Source: Candidatus Burkholderia humilis
GTDB taxonomy: Bacteria; Pseudomonadota; Gammaproteobacteria; Burkholderiales; Burkholderiaceae
Reading direction: 5' to 3'
DNA length: 64,000 bases
Assembly: GCA_001184405.1 (NCBI GenBank)
Contig: LFMX01000011.1
Coordinates: 1-64,000, forward strand
Part shown: one piece after another, positions 10,014-18,858 of the stretch
Numbering within the stretch: position 1 is the first letter of the stretch
Layout of the letters: every line of letters begins with the position of its first letter
Made by a program: the position numbers and the translations under genes
The notes under the pieces: generated by a model
Seen by the model: the letters and a program-made list of their open reading frames with translations, nothing else
The model's database searches: none
What the model was told of the DNA's origin: nothing

Positions 10014-10045
10014 AGTATAAATAGCCCACAGTTTTAGTCAAGTAT
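10014..10045 (-). promoter_or_regulatory. iscR promoter with IscR type 1 operator
   Basis: On the minus strand, -35 TTGACT (10036-10041), 16-bp spacer and -10 TATACT (10014-10019) precede iscR by about 40 bp. The 25-bp segment 10021-10045 reads ATACTTGACTAAAACTGTGG then GCTAT and fits the known type 1 consensus (ATA-S-YYGACT...AGTC-RRS-TAT) at all but two positions. It overlaps the -35 box, as expected for autorepression. Confidence 0.8.
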
Positions 10046-10090
10046 CTGGGGCGAAATATGCAGTCGCTTAACGTGCTTTTTGCGCTTTCG

Positions 10091-10578
10091 TCATGCCACG
10101 AGTTGGGCGCGAAGCGCCATCAGCAGGCCCTCGCAGGCGCCTTCACATTGATCGAGCACTTTTTCGAAGCCCTCTTCGCCGCCGAAATAGGGATCGATGA
10201 CAACGCGGCTGTCGTCGCGTGTGGCGAATTCCATCAGCAGACGAATCTTGTCGCGATGCTCCGGCGGACAGATTGTCGTGAGCGCGGTGACGTTGGCATC
10301 GTCCATCGCGATCAGCAGATCGAAGCGAGAAAAATCCTCGGCGCAAATCTGACGGCAGCGCCGCGCGGACAAATATCGTAGCCGCGCTTTCTTGCGGCGC
10401 GCTGCGCGCGTTCGTCCGGCGGATCGCCGATTTGCCAGTCACCCGTTCCCGCCGAATCGATAATGATACGATCCGCCAGCTTCGCCTGCTCGACGCGATC
10501 GCGAAACACCGTCTCCGCGCTGAGCGACCGGCAGATGTTGCCGAAACAGACGAAGCAGACGGCGATCGAGTTCATCAC
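10091..10578 (-). pseudogene. Low-molecular-weight protein tyrosine phosphatase, frameshifted
   Basis: The first frame has the P-loop CFGNICRS (C-x5-R-S) and runs to about position 10375. A one-base shift then moves the rest (ICAEDFSRFDLLIAMD...VIDPYFGG) to another frame, which ends at 10091. The acid/base aspartate lies in DPYF. Family members would be about 160 residues, the combined length here. LMW phosphatases dephosphorylate tyrosine-phosphorylated proteins. A gene of this type commonly precedes iscR in Burkholderia. The break may be a recent indel or a sequence error. Confidence 0.8.
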
Positions 10579-10666
10579 GGAGAAACGTCAAAAAAGTTGG
10601 CCGCGAGCGGCGGCGCCCGAATTATACAAAGGGGCGCGCCATCTCGCCCGGATCGACTAGATCCCG

Positions 10667-11869
10667 TCAGCGCGGATCGTCGCGATGGATGTCGTGCGTG
10701 ATAAAGCGCGATTCGTTGTTCGGCATTTCCAGCCAATCACGATGCGCAAGCGTGCGGCGGATGTCTTCGAGGCCGCTGGCCCAGTGCTCGCGCATCGTCG
10801 AAAAACTGAACGGGTAGTCCTTGAAATGGCCTTCGTATTCCTTGTGCCGATAGATCAAATGGATGATGTTGTAGTGCTTCGAGCAGGCGAGTCCCTCGGC
10901 TAGCCTGCACCACTCGTCGCTCGGACAGACGCCTTCGGGCAGCAAATCGAGCACGTCCCCGCAACACGTTGCGGTAGCGTTGCGCACGCTGCATCTGATC
11001 GGTGACGAGGCGCGTTCGGCTCGAATACTGCACGTCTTTCATGCGGCCCATGACATCGACGATGCTGTCGGGCACCGGCCCTTTCGCGCTCCATAAATCG
11101 ACCTGGAACGCGAGCGTGTCGCGGCGCGGCGTGGCCTGCGCAATCTCGTAAAGGCGTGCTCGACATGAGATCGCCGTCCCAATAAAAACTGGCCGTCGAT
11201 CTCGACCGCCGCGAAACTCGGCGGCGACGCGCCCGACGCAATGAAATGCTCCGCGCGCAACTTGATTTGCGTGTTGTCGAAGTACGCGAAGTTGCCGGTC
11301 GCGACATTCACTGCACCGACCGACACGCGCGTCTCGCCCGAGTTAATGCGACCAAAATCGCACAGGCGCTCGAGCGTAGCCTTGAGCGGCGTCGTGTCGT
11401 AATAGCTCGCGGTTTGCGGCGAACTCGAAGCAATCGGCGACGGCGGCGGGAAGCGCGGCACGAAAAAGCCCTTCTGCCCTTCGACGATCGCGCTGGCCGC
11501 CTGAAACGTCGTGAACGCCTTGCGGATCGCGTCGGCGGAATCGAAGAGCGCGCGCTCGAGCATGGCCGGAACCGGGAAGCCGAATGCCGGCTGGCAGATC
11601 GTGTCCCAGAATTCCTGCAAGCGCGTCACACGATGCTCCGGCGCATTCCCCGCGATGATCGCCGTATTGAGCGCGCCGATCGAAATGCAGGCGATCCAGT
11701 TCGGATGAATCTGTGTCTCGTGCAGCCCCTGATACACGCCCGCCTGATAAGCACCGAGTGCGCCGCCGCCCTGGAGCATCAGCGCGACCGTCTCGTACGG
11801 CGGCAAATCGATCCGCCGTTGCGTGCGTTCTTCTTGCAGCGTCCTGCTGTTGTTGTCGTTCTCTGCCAT
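10667..11869 (-). pseudogene. Patatin-like phospholipase (DUF3734 type), multiply frameshifted
   Basis: ATG 11869 starts MAENDNNSRTLQEERTQRR and the patatin domain begins at ALMLQGGGALGAYQAGVYQG. The nucleophile motif, normally GxSxG, reads CISIG because its first Gly is Cys. At about 11213 an extra T in a T-run shifts the frame, and at least two more shifts follow near 11155 and 10960. The C-terminal DUF3734-like part (DEWCRLAEGLACSKHYNIIHLIYRHKEYEGHFKDYPFS) is recognisable down to 10667. In Burkholderia this gene follows the 3-hydroxybutyrate dehydrogenase gene, as here, suggesting a role in PHB or ketone-body metabolism. Confidence 0.85.
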
Positions 11870-11883
11870 GCCGTTGCGCCCTC

Positions 11884-12582
11884 TTATTGCATGTACCAAC
11901 CGTGACTGACAACGAACGATTGGCCGGTCAGCGCGGCCGTTTCGAACGCGGACAGGAAAAGCACGGTCTGCGCGATGTCTTCGACGGTCGTGAACACGCC
12001 GTCCACCGTGCCGCCGAGCATAACGCGCTTGACCACTTCTTCCTCGCTGATACCGAGTTCCTTCGCCTGTTCGGGAATCTGCTTGTCGACGAGCGGCGTA
12101 CGCACGAAGCCCGGACACACGACATGCGAGCGCACGTTGTGCTTCGCGCCTTCTTTCGCCAGCACGCGTGCGAGTCCGAGCAAGCCATGCTTGGCCGTGA
12201 CGTACGCCGATTTCAGCGGCGACGCCTCATGCGAATGCACCGAGCCCATATAGATGACCACGCCGCCGCGATCGTCCTTGTACATATGCTTGAGCGCAGC
12301 TTTGGTCGTGAGAAAAGCGCCGTCGACGTGGATCGCCATCATCTTTTCCAGTCAGCGTACGCATATTTTTCGATCGGATTGACAATCTGGATGCCCGCGT
12401 TCGACACAAGAATATCGACGGAGCCAAATTCCGCCACGATTTTGTCAATACCCTGATTGACGGCGTCTTCGTCCGTCACGTCCATCGCGATGCCGATTCG
12501 CCTTGCCGCCCTTGCCGCGAATCGCTTCGGCGACAGCGTCAGCGCCCGTTTGGTTCAGATCGGCGATGGCGACTGCCGCGCC
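11884..12582 (-). pseudogene. 3-hydroxybutyrate dehydrogenase (SDR) remnant
   Basis: An SDR-family enzyme missing its N-terminus. Segments are GAAVAIADLNQTGADAVAEA, then after a shift near 12495 GSVDILVSNAGIQIVNPIEKYA, and after a second one-base loss in an A-run at about 12346 the main C-terminal part with the active-site Y-x-x-x-K (SAYVTAKHG) and end [14 protein letters not shown]. The Rossmann glycine motif is gone because the gene is fused at about 12582 to the start of an acyl-CoA dehydrogenase gene. The intact enzyme would oxidise 3-hydroxybutyrate to acetoacetate with NAD. Confidence 0.85.
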
Positions 12583-12939
12583 GTGCGCGAGCAGCGTGTC
12601 CCAGCGCGGACGGCCGGAGAAGAGTTCGGCATCCCACCAGACCGTGTCGACTTCGATGGCGTCGCGTTCCGTCGAGGACATCTGCGGCAGGATTTTGCGG
12701 AAGATCGCGAAGATGCGTCGGCTGATGAGCGCGCGGCGTAGCGGCTTCACGGCAAGAACGAGCGGAGGAAGAACGCAGACGATGGCGAGAAGCGTGGCGG
12801 CAATCACGTTGGTGATGCCGGCGAAGGCACCGGCCGCCACCCACGCCGCCATGCCCGCAAGCCACGCGAGCGCGGGCACATGCACGAATGCAAGCGCTCC
12901 GGCAAGAAGGAGGAAAGTGATGACGTAAAGGGCGAGCAT
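12583..12939 (-). pseudogene. fadE: Acyl-CoA dehydrogenase FadE, N-terminal remnant
   Basis: From ATG 12939 the first about 119 residues resemble the N-terminus of FadE: hydrophobic segments (MLALYVITFLLLAGALAF), then PLRRALISRRIFAIFRKILP and SSTERDAIEVDTVWWDAELF, which align with the membrane-associated start of E. coli FadE. The sequence then runs in frame into the middle of 3-hydroxybutyrate dehydrogenase. The remaining roughly 700 residues, including the catalytic domain, are missing, so a large deletion joined two genes. Confidence 0.75.
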
Positions 12940-13019
12940 CACGGATCTCCGGTGGCGATCGTATCTGTGCGGGAGCACACAGTGCGTGCCGCTTGACCCG
13001 AATGCCGTTTCTAAACGCG

Positions 13020-14240
13020 CTATCCCGATGCGTCTACTTCCTGCGCCGAACGCGTTATATCGATACCGCGCCGTTCGCGGCTAAAGAAGATCAGCGCCGC
13101 AATCATGATCGCGACGGTTCCTGCAACGATGGCCATCGCCATGCCGTAATTGTCGCCGTGCGCGGTCGCGACTTTTGCCTGCAAGGTCGCATTGACCGCC
13201 GCCAGCAGATTGCCGAGTTGATACACGAGGCCGGGAAACGTCGCGCGAATCTCACCGGGCGAAATCTCGTTCAGATGCACGGGAATCACGCCCCATGCGC
13301 CTTGCACGGAAATCTGCATCAGGAACGCGCCGAGCGCGAGCATCACCGGATCGGTCGAAAACGCCCAAAGATAGAGCACCGGCAACGCGATCAGCGCAGC
13401 GATGAAAATCGCCACACGCCGCCCGATCTTCTCCGACAGCGACCCGAAAAACAGTCCGCCGACGATCGCGCCGATATTGAGCACGATCGTGATCATCGAC
13501 ACGGTATGCGGATCGAAATGATGCTGTTCGCGCAGGAACGTCGGATACAGATCCTGCGTGCTGTGAGAGAAGAAGTTGAACGCGGTCATCAGCACGATCG
13601 CGTAGAGGGAAAGTGTCCAGTTCTGCTTCAACGTGGCGATAAGGCTCGGGCGCGGCCGCTTCTCCAGTGCCTTCCACGCGGGCGATTCCGGCACATGGGC
13701 GCGCACGTAAAGCACGAGCAGCGCGGGCGCGACGCCGACGAAGAACATGCCGCGCCAGCCGACATACTGATACAACACGCCGAATACGATCGATGCAAGC
13801 AGATAGCCGCTCGGATAACCCGCCTGCAGCAGCCCGGACACGAAGCCACGAGCGCGCGGCGGCACGGTTTCCATCGTGAGTGCGGAGCCGACGCCCCATT
13901 CGCCGCCCATCGCGATGCCGAAGAGGGCGCGCAGAATCAGCAGCGTGAAAAGATTGGGCGACAGGCCGGACAGCAGTTCGAGCAGCGAGTAAATCGCGAT
14001 ATTGATCATCAGCGTCGGGCGCCGGCCGAATTTATCGGCGAGCCGGCCGAAGATCAGCGCGCCGACCGGGCGCATGGCGAGCGTCAGCGTAATGGCGAAA
14101 GCGACTTCCGGGATATTCGTTTTAAACTCGGCGGCGATGTCTTTGAGAATAAAGACCATCAGGAAAAAATCGAATGCGTCGAGTGTCCAGCCTAAATACG
14201 CGGCAATCGTGACGTTTCTTTGTTCTCGCGTCCAGCTCAT
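13020..14240 (-). CDS. MFS transporter, sialate/lactate (SHS) type
   Basis: A 406-residue, 12-helix major facilitator. It starts MSWTREQRNVTIAAYLGWTL with the DAFDFF motif of carboxylate:H+ symporters, and the loop 2-3 motif GRLADKFGRRP and the related GSLSEKIGRR in the second half are present. Substrate is probably a monocarboxylate such as lactate; that is inferred from family resemblance. I chose ATG 14240 over an upstream in-frame ATG because GGAGA lies before it and the family begins here. The frame is intact between decayed neighbours. Confidence 0.8.
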   Translation of the reverse strand: MSWTREQRNVTIAAYLGWTLDAFDFFLMVFILKDIAAEFKTNIPEVAFAITLTLAMRPVGALIFGRLADKFGRRPTLMINIAIYSLLELLSGLSPNLFTLLILRALFGIAMGGEWGVGSALTMETVPPRARGFVSGLLQAGYPSGYLLASIVFGVLYQYVGWRGMFFVGVAPALLVLYVRAHVPESPAWKALEKRPRPSLIATLKQNWTLSLYAIVLMTAFNFFSHSTQDLYPTFLREQHHFDPHTVSMITIVLNIGAIVGGLFFGSLSEKIGRRVAIFIAALIALPVLYLWAFSTDPVMLALGAFLMQISVQGAWGVIPVHLNEISPGEIRATFPGLVYQLGNLLAAVNATLQAKVATAHGDNYGMAMAIVAGTVAIMIAALIFFSRERRGIDITRSAQEVDASG

Positions 14241-14482
14241 CGCACAGGTCTCCGGTGTGATTGATTCGAGCAAAATACGGACCGCATTGACGCATACGCA
14301 GCCCGGCGCGGGCGATGCAGACACGAACGAGTGTACGCCGCAGATTAATCGCGCGCTGAAAACGCCGGGCGGATTAGTATTAATCCGCGTGCAGAATGAA
14401 TATCAGGAGACAGATTCAATTCAAATTAGATTCAACGCAAAAGCGAATCGAATAAAAATGAAATCAGAAAAGAAGGACGCTG
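14241..14482. other. Intergenic stretch without recognisable gene
   Basis: It holds the upstream region of the transporter gene and an A-rich segment (14391-14480) before the tRNA-Leu terminator. I see no gene, RNA or repeat here. Confidence 0.6.
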
Positions 14483-14516
14483 AAAAAAGCCTCACGCGTT
14501 GAACGAGAGGCTTTTT
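14483..14516 (-). terminator. Terminator of tRNA-Leu
   Basis: A 10-bp stem AAAAAGCCTC / GAGGCTTTTT, loop of about 13 bases, T-rich on the minus-strand exit side, 46 bp downstream of tRNA-Leu. Confidence 0.75.
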
Positions 14517-14562
14517 GCGAGCGATCCGCCACCATTGAAGCGTTCCGCAAGAATAAGGACCT

Positions 14563-14649
14563 TGGTGCCCAGGAGAGGACTCGAACCTCCACGGTGTTGC
14601 CACCGCTAGGACCTGAACCTAGTGCGTCTACCAATTCCGCCACCTGGGC
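14563..14649 (-). tRNA. tRNA-Leu (CAG)
   Basis: An 87-base class II tRNA including encoded CCA. Minus strand starts GCCCAGGTGGCGGAATTGG. The anticodon stem-loop CTAGG-TTCAGGT-CCTAG gives anticodon CAG, and the long variable arm (CGGTGGCAACACCG) is typical of leucine tRNAs. Confidence 0.95.
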
Positions 14650-14711
14650 AAGGGTGCGTGTTACTGCTAAATCTGCTATTTTGCTAAAGTGCGTGAGTAG
14701 CATAGCATCAA

Positions 14712-14739
14712 ATTATAGTGAGCGTAACGAGCCTGTCAA
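14712..14739 (-). promoter_or_regulatory. Consensus sigma-70 promoter of tRNA-Leu
   Basis: Minus strand: perfect -35 TTGACA (14734-14739), 16-bp spacer, perfect -10 TATAAT (14712-14717), about 60 bp before the tRNA. Confidence 0.8.
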
Positions 14740-14920
14740 GCGTTTCGATTCGACAATCGCACGCGGTGGGCGGATGCGTCGAATCGGCCTGTGACCCCCG
14801 TGGCGCCTAAAAGACGGGTGTTAGAATCATCCGAACCATGCTTGTCCCTAGCCTGTGCGCCGCGCCTCACGGTCCGGCAAAAGGCCAGTTCAAACGAGAG
14901 AGAACAACCCAATCAAGCCC

Positions 14921-17383
14921 TTGACCAAATATCCCTATCCGATTCCCAGCCGCGAAGAGATTCTCGGCGTGTTGCGCACGAGCGAGACTCCGCATGCCGC
15001 GAACGACATCGCCGAGGCGCTGTCGATCAAACGCCAGGAGCGCGAAGGATTTTTCAAGCGTCTGGCGGCGATGGAACGCGATGGGCAAATCCGCCTCGAC
15101 AAGCGCGGTCATTACCAGCTCACGCATCCGTCGAACTTCGTCGCGGGCTGCGTGCAGGGTCATCGCGATGGCTTCGGCTTCCTGATCCGCGACGACGGCC
15201 AGGACGATCTCTTTCTGCCCAACGGCGAAATGCAGAAGGTCATGCATAACGATCGCGTACTCGCGCGCATCGTCGGTTATGACCGTCGCGGTCGGCCGGA
15301 AGGACATATCGTCGAGGTGACGGATCGCGCGAACAAGCGCGTGATCGGCCGGCTCATCAACGAGAACGGCGCGCTCCTGCTGGTGCCGGAAGACAAGCGC
15401 ATCGGTCACGACATTCTGATTGCGCAGAACCCGGAGAAGGCGAAGGTCGGGCAAGTGGTGTCCGTCGACTTGACGGATTTCCCGAGCCGGCATTCGCAGC
15501 CGCTCGGGCGCGTGGCGGAAGTTATCGGCGATATCGACGATCCCGGCATGGAAATCGAGATCGCGGTGCGCAAGTACGGCGTGCCGCATGAGTTCAGCGA
15601 TGCCGCGTTGGCGCAAGCCGCGAAGCTGCCCGACGAAGTGCGTCCGGTGGATCTGCGGCATCGCGTGGATTTGCGCGATGTGCCGCTCGTCACCATCGAC
15701 GGCGAAGACGCGCGCGATTTCGACGATGCCGTGTATTGCGAGCCAATCGCCGTTGGCCGCGGTCAGGGTTTTCGTCTGCTGGTGGCGATTGCGGACGTTT
15801 CGCATTACGTGCGTCTGAACGAAGCGCTCGATGTCGATGCGCTCGATCGCAGCACGTCGGTGTATTTCCCGCGCCGCGTGATTCCGATGCTGCCGGAAAA
15901 GCTCTCGAACGGTCTGTGTTCGCTGAATCCGGACGTCGATCGCTGCGTGCTCGTGTGCGACATGGTGATCACCGCGCGCGGCGAGATCAAGGTGTATCAG
16001 TTTTATCCGGGCGTGATGCATTCGGCGGCGCGGCTGACTTACACGGAAGTCGCCGCGGTGCTGACCAACACGAAGGGTCCGGAAGCTGCCAAGCGCGCCG
16101 ATCTCCTGCCGCAACTGCAGAATCTCTACGGCGTGTACAAATCGCTGCACGCGGCGCGTCAGAAACGCGGCGCGATCGATTTCGATACGACCGAAACGTA
16201 TATCGTCGTGAATTCGCAGGGCAAGATCGAGCAGATCGTGCCGCGTCATCGTAACGATGCGCATCGGCTGATCGAGGAATGCATGCTGGCCGCGAACGTG
16301 TGCGCGGCGGACTTTCTGAAGCGCAACAAGCATCCGGGGCTGTATCGCGTGCATGCGGGGCCGACTGAGGAAAAGCTCGAGAATCTGCGCGCGTTTTTGC
16401 GTGGTGTCGGTCTGACGCTGACCGGCGGCGACAAGCCGCACGCAAGCGATTACGCCGCGCTGATCGCGCAAATCCGCGACCGGCCCGACGCGCAAATGCT
16501 GCAATCGATGGTGCTTCGTTCGATGCAGCAGGCCGTCTACAGCCCGGACAACATCGGTCATTTCGGGCTCGCGTATGAAGCGTATGCGCACTTTACGAGC
16601 CCGATTCGCCGTTATCCCGACTTGCTCACGCATCGCGCGATCTACGCCATTTTGCAGGGCAAGAAGTATCTGCCGGACATCGGGCACGATGTATCGCTGA
16701 GCACGGGTTTGACGAAAGCCGCGCGCGAAATGCAGAAAGCCGACGATACTGCGCGCGGCCGTTCGCGCAACAGCGTCGCGATCTGGGAAGAGCTCGGTTT
16801 GCATTGCTCGTCGAACGAACGCCGGGCAGATGAAGCATCGCGCGATGTCGAGGCGTGGCTCAAGTGCTACTTCATGCGCGACAAGCTCGGCGAGGAATAC
16901 GGCGGCATGGTGAACGGCGTGACGACGTTCGGCATCTTCGTGCAACTGGATTCGCTGTTTATCGAAGGGCTCGTGCATGTCACCGAGCTCGGCTCCGATT
17001 ACTTCCAGTACGACGAGATCAAGAACGAGTTGCGCGGCGAACGCACGGGTATTCGGTATCGGATGTCGGATCGGGTGCGTGTGCAGGTGAGCCGCGTCGA
17101 TCTCGATGCGCGCAAGATCGACTTCCGGCTTGTGCGCGATACGCCGGTGAAGCTGCCGGTGCCGCGTGCATCGGCGGGAGCGGGCGAGCACGCGGTGAGC
17201 GCGGCGAATCCGGGCAACGGCGCGGCGGGTCCGCGAATCCGCTCGTTTAAGGACGATGATGCGCCGAGCACGCGCGCGCGCGGCGGCAGCAAGAAGAGCG
17301 CGACGACGGCGCACGCAGGATCGGGCGCGGCGAAGAAGCGCGGCGCGGCATCGTCGAAATCGGCGGCACGCAAGAAGCGCTAA
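14921..17383 (+). CDS. rnr: Ribonuclease R
   Basis: An 820-residue 3'-to-5' exoribonuclease that degrades structured RNA. Order: N-terminal winged helix (residues about 5-75), cold-shock RNA-binding domains (FVAGCVQGHRDGFGFLIRDD), RNB catalytic domain with DGEDARDFDDAV holding the Mg-binding aspartates, S1 domain (GGMVNGVTTFGIFVQLDS) and a Lys/Ala/Arg-rich tail. I chose the TTG at 14921 because LTKYPYPIPSREEILGVL matches the MSKYPYP start of Burkholderia RNase R; in-frame codons back to 14855 are not conserved. rlmB follows, separated by a terminator. Confidence 0.93.
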   Translation: MTKYPYPIPSREEILGVLRTSETPHAANDIAEALSIKRQEREGFFKRLAAMERDGQIRLDKRGHYQLTHPSNFVAGCVQGHRDGFGFLIRDDGQDDLFLPNGEMQKVMHNDRVLARIVGYDRRGRPEGHIVEVTDRANKRVIGRLINENGALLLVPEDKRIGHDILIAQNPEKAKVGQVVSVDLTDFPSRHSQPLGRVAEVIGDIDDPGMEIEIAVRKYGVPHEFSDAALAQAAKLPDEVRPVDLRHRVDLRDVPLVTIDGEDARDFDDAVYCEPIAVGRGQGFRLLVAIADVSHYVRLNEALDVDALDRSTSVYFPRRVIPMLPEKLSNGLCSLNPDVDRCVLVCDMVITARGEIKVYQFYPGVMHSAARLTYTEVAAVLTNTKGPEAAKRADLLPQLQNLYGVYKSLHAARQKRGAIDFDTTETYIVVNSQGKIEQIVPRHRNDAHRLIEECMLAANVCAADFLKRNKHPGLYRVHAGPTEEKLENLRAFLRGVGLTLTGGDKPHASDYAALIAQIRDRPDAQMLQSMVLRSMQQAVYSPDNIGHFGLAYEAYAHFTSPIRRYPDLLTHRAIYAILQGKKYLPDIGHDVSLSTGLTKAAREMQKADDTARGRSRNSVAIWEELGLHCSSNERRADEASRDVEAWLKCYFMRDKLGEEYGGMVNGVTTFGIFVQLDSLFIEGLVHVTELGSDYFQYDEIKNELRGERTGIRYRMSDRVRVQVSRVDLDARKIDFRLVRDTPVKLPVPRASAGAGEHAVSAANPGNGAAGPRIRSFKDDDAPSTRARGGSKKSATTAHAGSGAAKKRGAASSKSAARKKR

Positions 17384-17407
17384 AACGTTCGATGCGCACA
17401 GTACATG

Positions 17408-17451
17408 CACGCGGTCCGATGTTTTCTGCATCGGACCGCGTGATGCTTTTT
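17408..17451 (+). terminator. Terminator after rnr
   Basis: A 14-bp perfect stem CACGCGGTCCGATG / CATCGGACCGCGTG with a TTTTCTG loop and a downstream T-run. rlmB starts 30 bp later, so it may act as an attenuator between the two genes. Confidence 0.8.
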
Positions 17452-17481
17452 ACAGGTTTCTAGAAGGTTCGGATCACAGCC

Positions 17482-18225
17482 ATGTCACGTCTCAAGGTTC
17501 TATACGGTTTTCACGCAGTGACGGCGCGTTTGCGCGCGGATGCATCGTCGATCGAAGAGGTGCTATATGACCCTTCGCGCAAGGATCGGCGCATGCAGGA
17601 TTTTCTGCGCAGTGCGAAGGACGCGGGCGTGCGTCTGATCGCCGCCGATGAGCAGCGCCTGTGGGGACTCGCCGGCAACATGCAGCATCAGGCCGTGGTC
17701 GCGCGTGCGAATGACTTGCCGCTGGCGCAAAATCTGGCCGAATTGCTCGATGGCATCTCCGGCACGCCCTTGCTGCTCGTGCTCGATGGCGTGACCGATT
17801 CGCATAATCTCGGCGCGTGTTTGCGCGTCGCGGATGCGGCGGGCGCGCATGCAGTGATCGCGCCGCGCAATCGTTCTGCCGGTTTGAACGCGACGGCCGC
17901 GAAGGTGGCGAGCGGCGCGGCTGAAAGCGTGCCGTACATCACGGTGACGAATCTGGCGCGCGCGCTGCGTGAGTTGAAAGACGCGGGCGTGCGGGTGATC
18001 GGCACGGCGGGTGAAGCGACCGCATCGCTCTATGAGACCAAGCTGGATGGCCCGGTGGCGATCGTGGTCGGCGCGGAAGGCGAAGGGATGCGGCGGCTCA
18101 CGCGTGAGACGTGCGATGAGATCATGAATATTCCGATGGCCGGGGCGGTGGAAAGTTTGAACGTCTCGGTGGCGAGCGGGGTGTGTTTGTTTGAGGCGGT
18201 GCGGCAGAGAGGTGTGAAGAGGTAA
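17482..18225 (+). CDS. rlmB: 23S rRNA (Gm2251) 2'-O-methyltransferase
   Basis: A 247-residue SPOUT-fold TrmH-type methyltransferase using S-adenosylmethionine. The N-terminal substrate-binding domain (LYGFHAVTARL) is followed by the catalytic domain with motif 1 LDGVTDSHNLGACLR, motif 2 VVGAEGEGMRRLT and motif 3 IPMAGAVESLNVSVASGVCLFEA, which forms the trefoil knot. Length is normal. Pairing with rnr is common in proteobacteria. Confidence 0.93.
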   Translation: MSRLKVLYGFHAVTARLRADASSIEEVLYDPSRKDRRMQDFLRSAKDAGVRLIAADEQRLWGLAGNMQHQAVVARANDLPLAQNLAELLDGISGTPLLLVLDGVTDSHNLGACLRVADAAGAHAVIAPRNRSAGLNATAAKVASGAAESVPYITVTNLARALRELKDAGVRVIGTAGEATASLYETKLDGPVAIVVGAEGEGMRRLTRETCDEIMNIPMAGAVESLNVSVASGVCLFEAVRQRGVKR

Positions 18226-18254
18226 GGCGGGACCAGAATCAACATCGCTGCAAT

Positions 18255-18695
18255 TTGCTCACGGCATCGTTAGAAACGATTTTAGAAGGTTTGACTTCCT
18301 TTCACCGCAACGCATTGCTATGGTTTCATCATCGCAAGGGCCAAGTTGTCGCTTGGCCCGAACTGCTCTCCGAAGGGAAGTTCATCGTCAATAGGGCGAA
18401 GGGCATTTACAAGCCCAAGGGCCTCGAGTATGCGGTCAGCGTGCGGCAATTGATCGATGGTCCTTACGCGGATCGCGAGCCGGAGACGAAGCCTGATGGG
18501 TCGTGGACGTATCAGTACTTTCAAGAACAACTTGACCCGACAAAGCGCGACAGTCAATTCACTAACCGCGCCTTATTGGCATGTTGGCGCGATCGAATCC
18601 CCGTCGGAGTAATGCGGCAGGGCAAGTCCAAGCCTAACTCTCAATACTTGGTGCTTGGTCTTGCATTCGTAATGGGTCGGGACAGAGGTTATTTT
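18255..18695 (+). pseudogene. N-terminal fragment resembling HNH-endonuclease-associated domain
   Basis: The reading frame gives FHRNALLWFHHRKGQVVAWP, NRAKGIYKPKGLEYAVSVRQ, DGPYADREP and FTNRALLACWRDRIPVGVMR. I recall this pattern from the N-terminal half of large bacterial HNH-endonuclease proteins related to methylation- or modification-dependent restriction; the assignment is from memory only. The homology stops at GYFQ around 18695, where the DNA switches to an amidase remnant. No HNH motif remains, so this is a truncated gene. Its start is uncertain. Confidence 0.5.
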
Positions 18696-18858
18696 CAAAA
18701 CCGACGGCGCGCTCGACGAAAAAGCTCGCCGCGTGTTCGCCGCCTTCCAAATGCACTTTCGCCCATCCGACTATGCCGGCGATGCCGACGCGCAAACCGA
18801 TGCCATCGCCCAAGCCTTGCTCGACAAATACTTTCCCCAATGGCCGACTACTTCCTGA
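18688..18858 (+). pseudogene. C-terminal remnant of N-acetylmuramoyl-L-alanine amidase
   Basis: A separate frame from about 18688 reads IFKTDGALDEKARRVFAAFQ then MHFRPSDYAGDADAQTDAIA and LLDKYFPQW before a stop at 18856-18858. The AAFQMHFRP...DAxTxAI pattern is that of the small C-terminal domain of AmiD/AmpD-type amidases. Its 5' end is lost at the junction with the HNH-like fragment. It overlaps the start of the sirB remnant by 19 bp, as a natural gene pair would. Confidence 0.5.

Noticed and set aside
11713-12456. Plus-strand frame of 247 codons over the patatin/dehydrogenase remnants
   Set aside because: The minus strand carries clear homology; this frame has none.
14867-17431. 854-codon minus-strand frame opposite rnr
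   Set aside because: Exact mirror of RNase R; composition is typical of antisense frames in GC-rich DNA.
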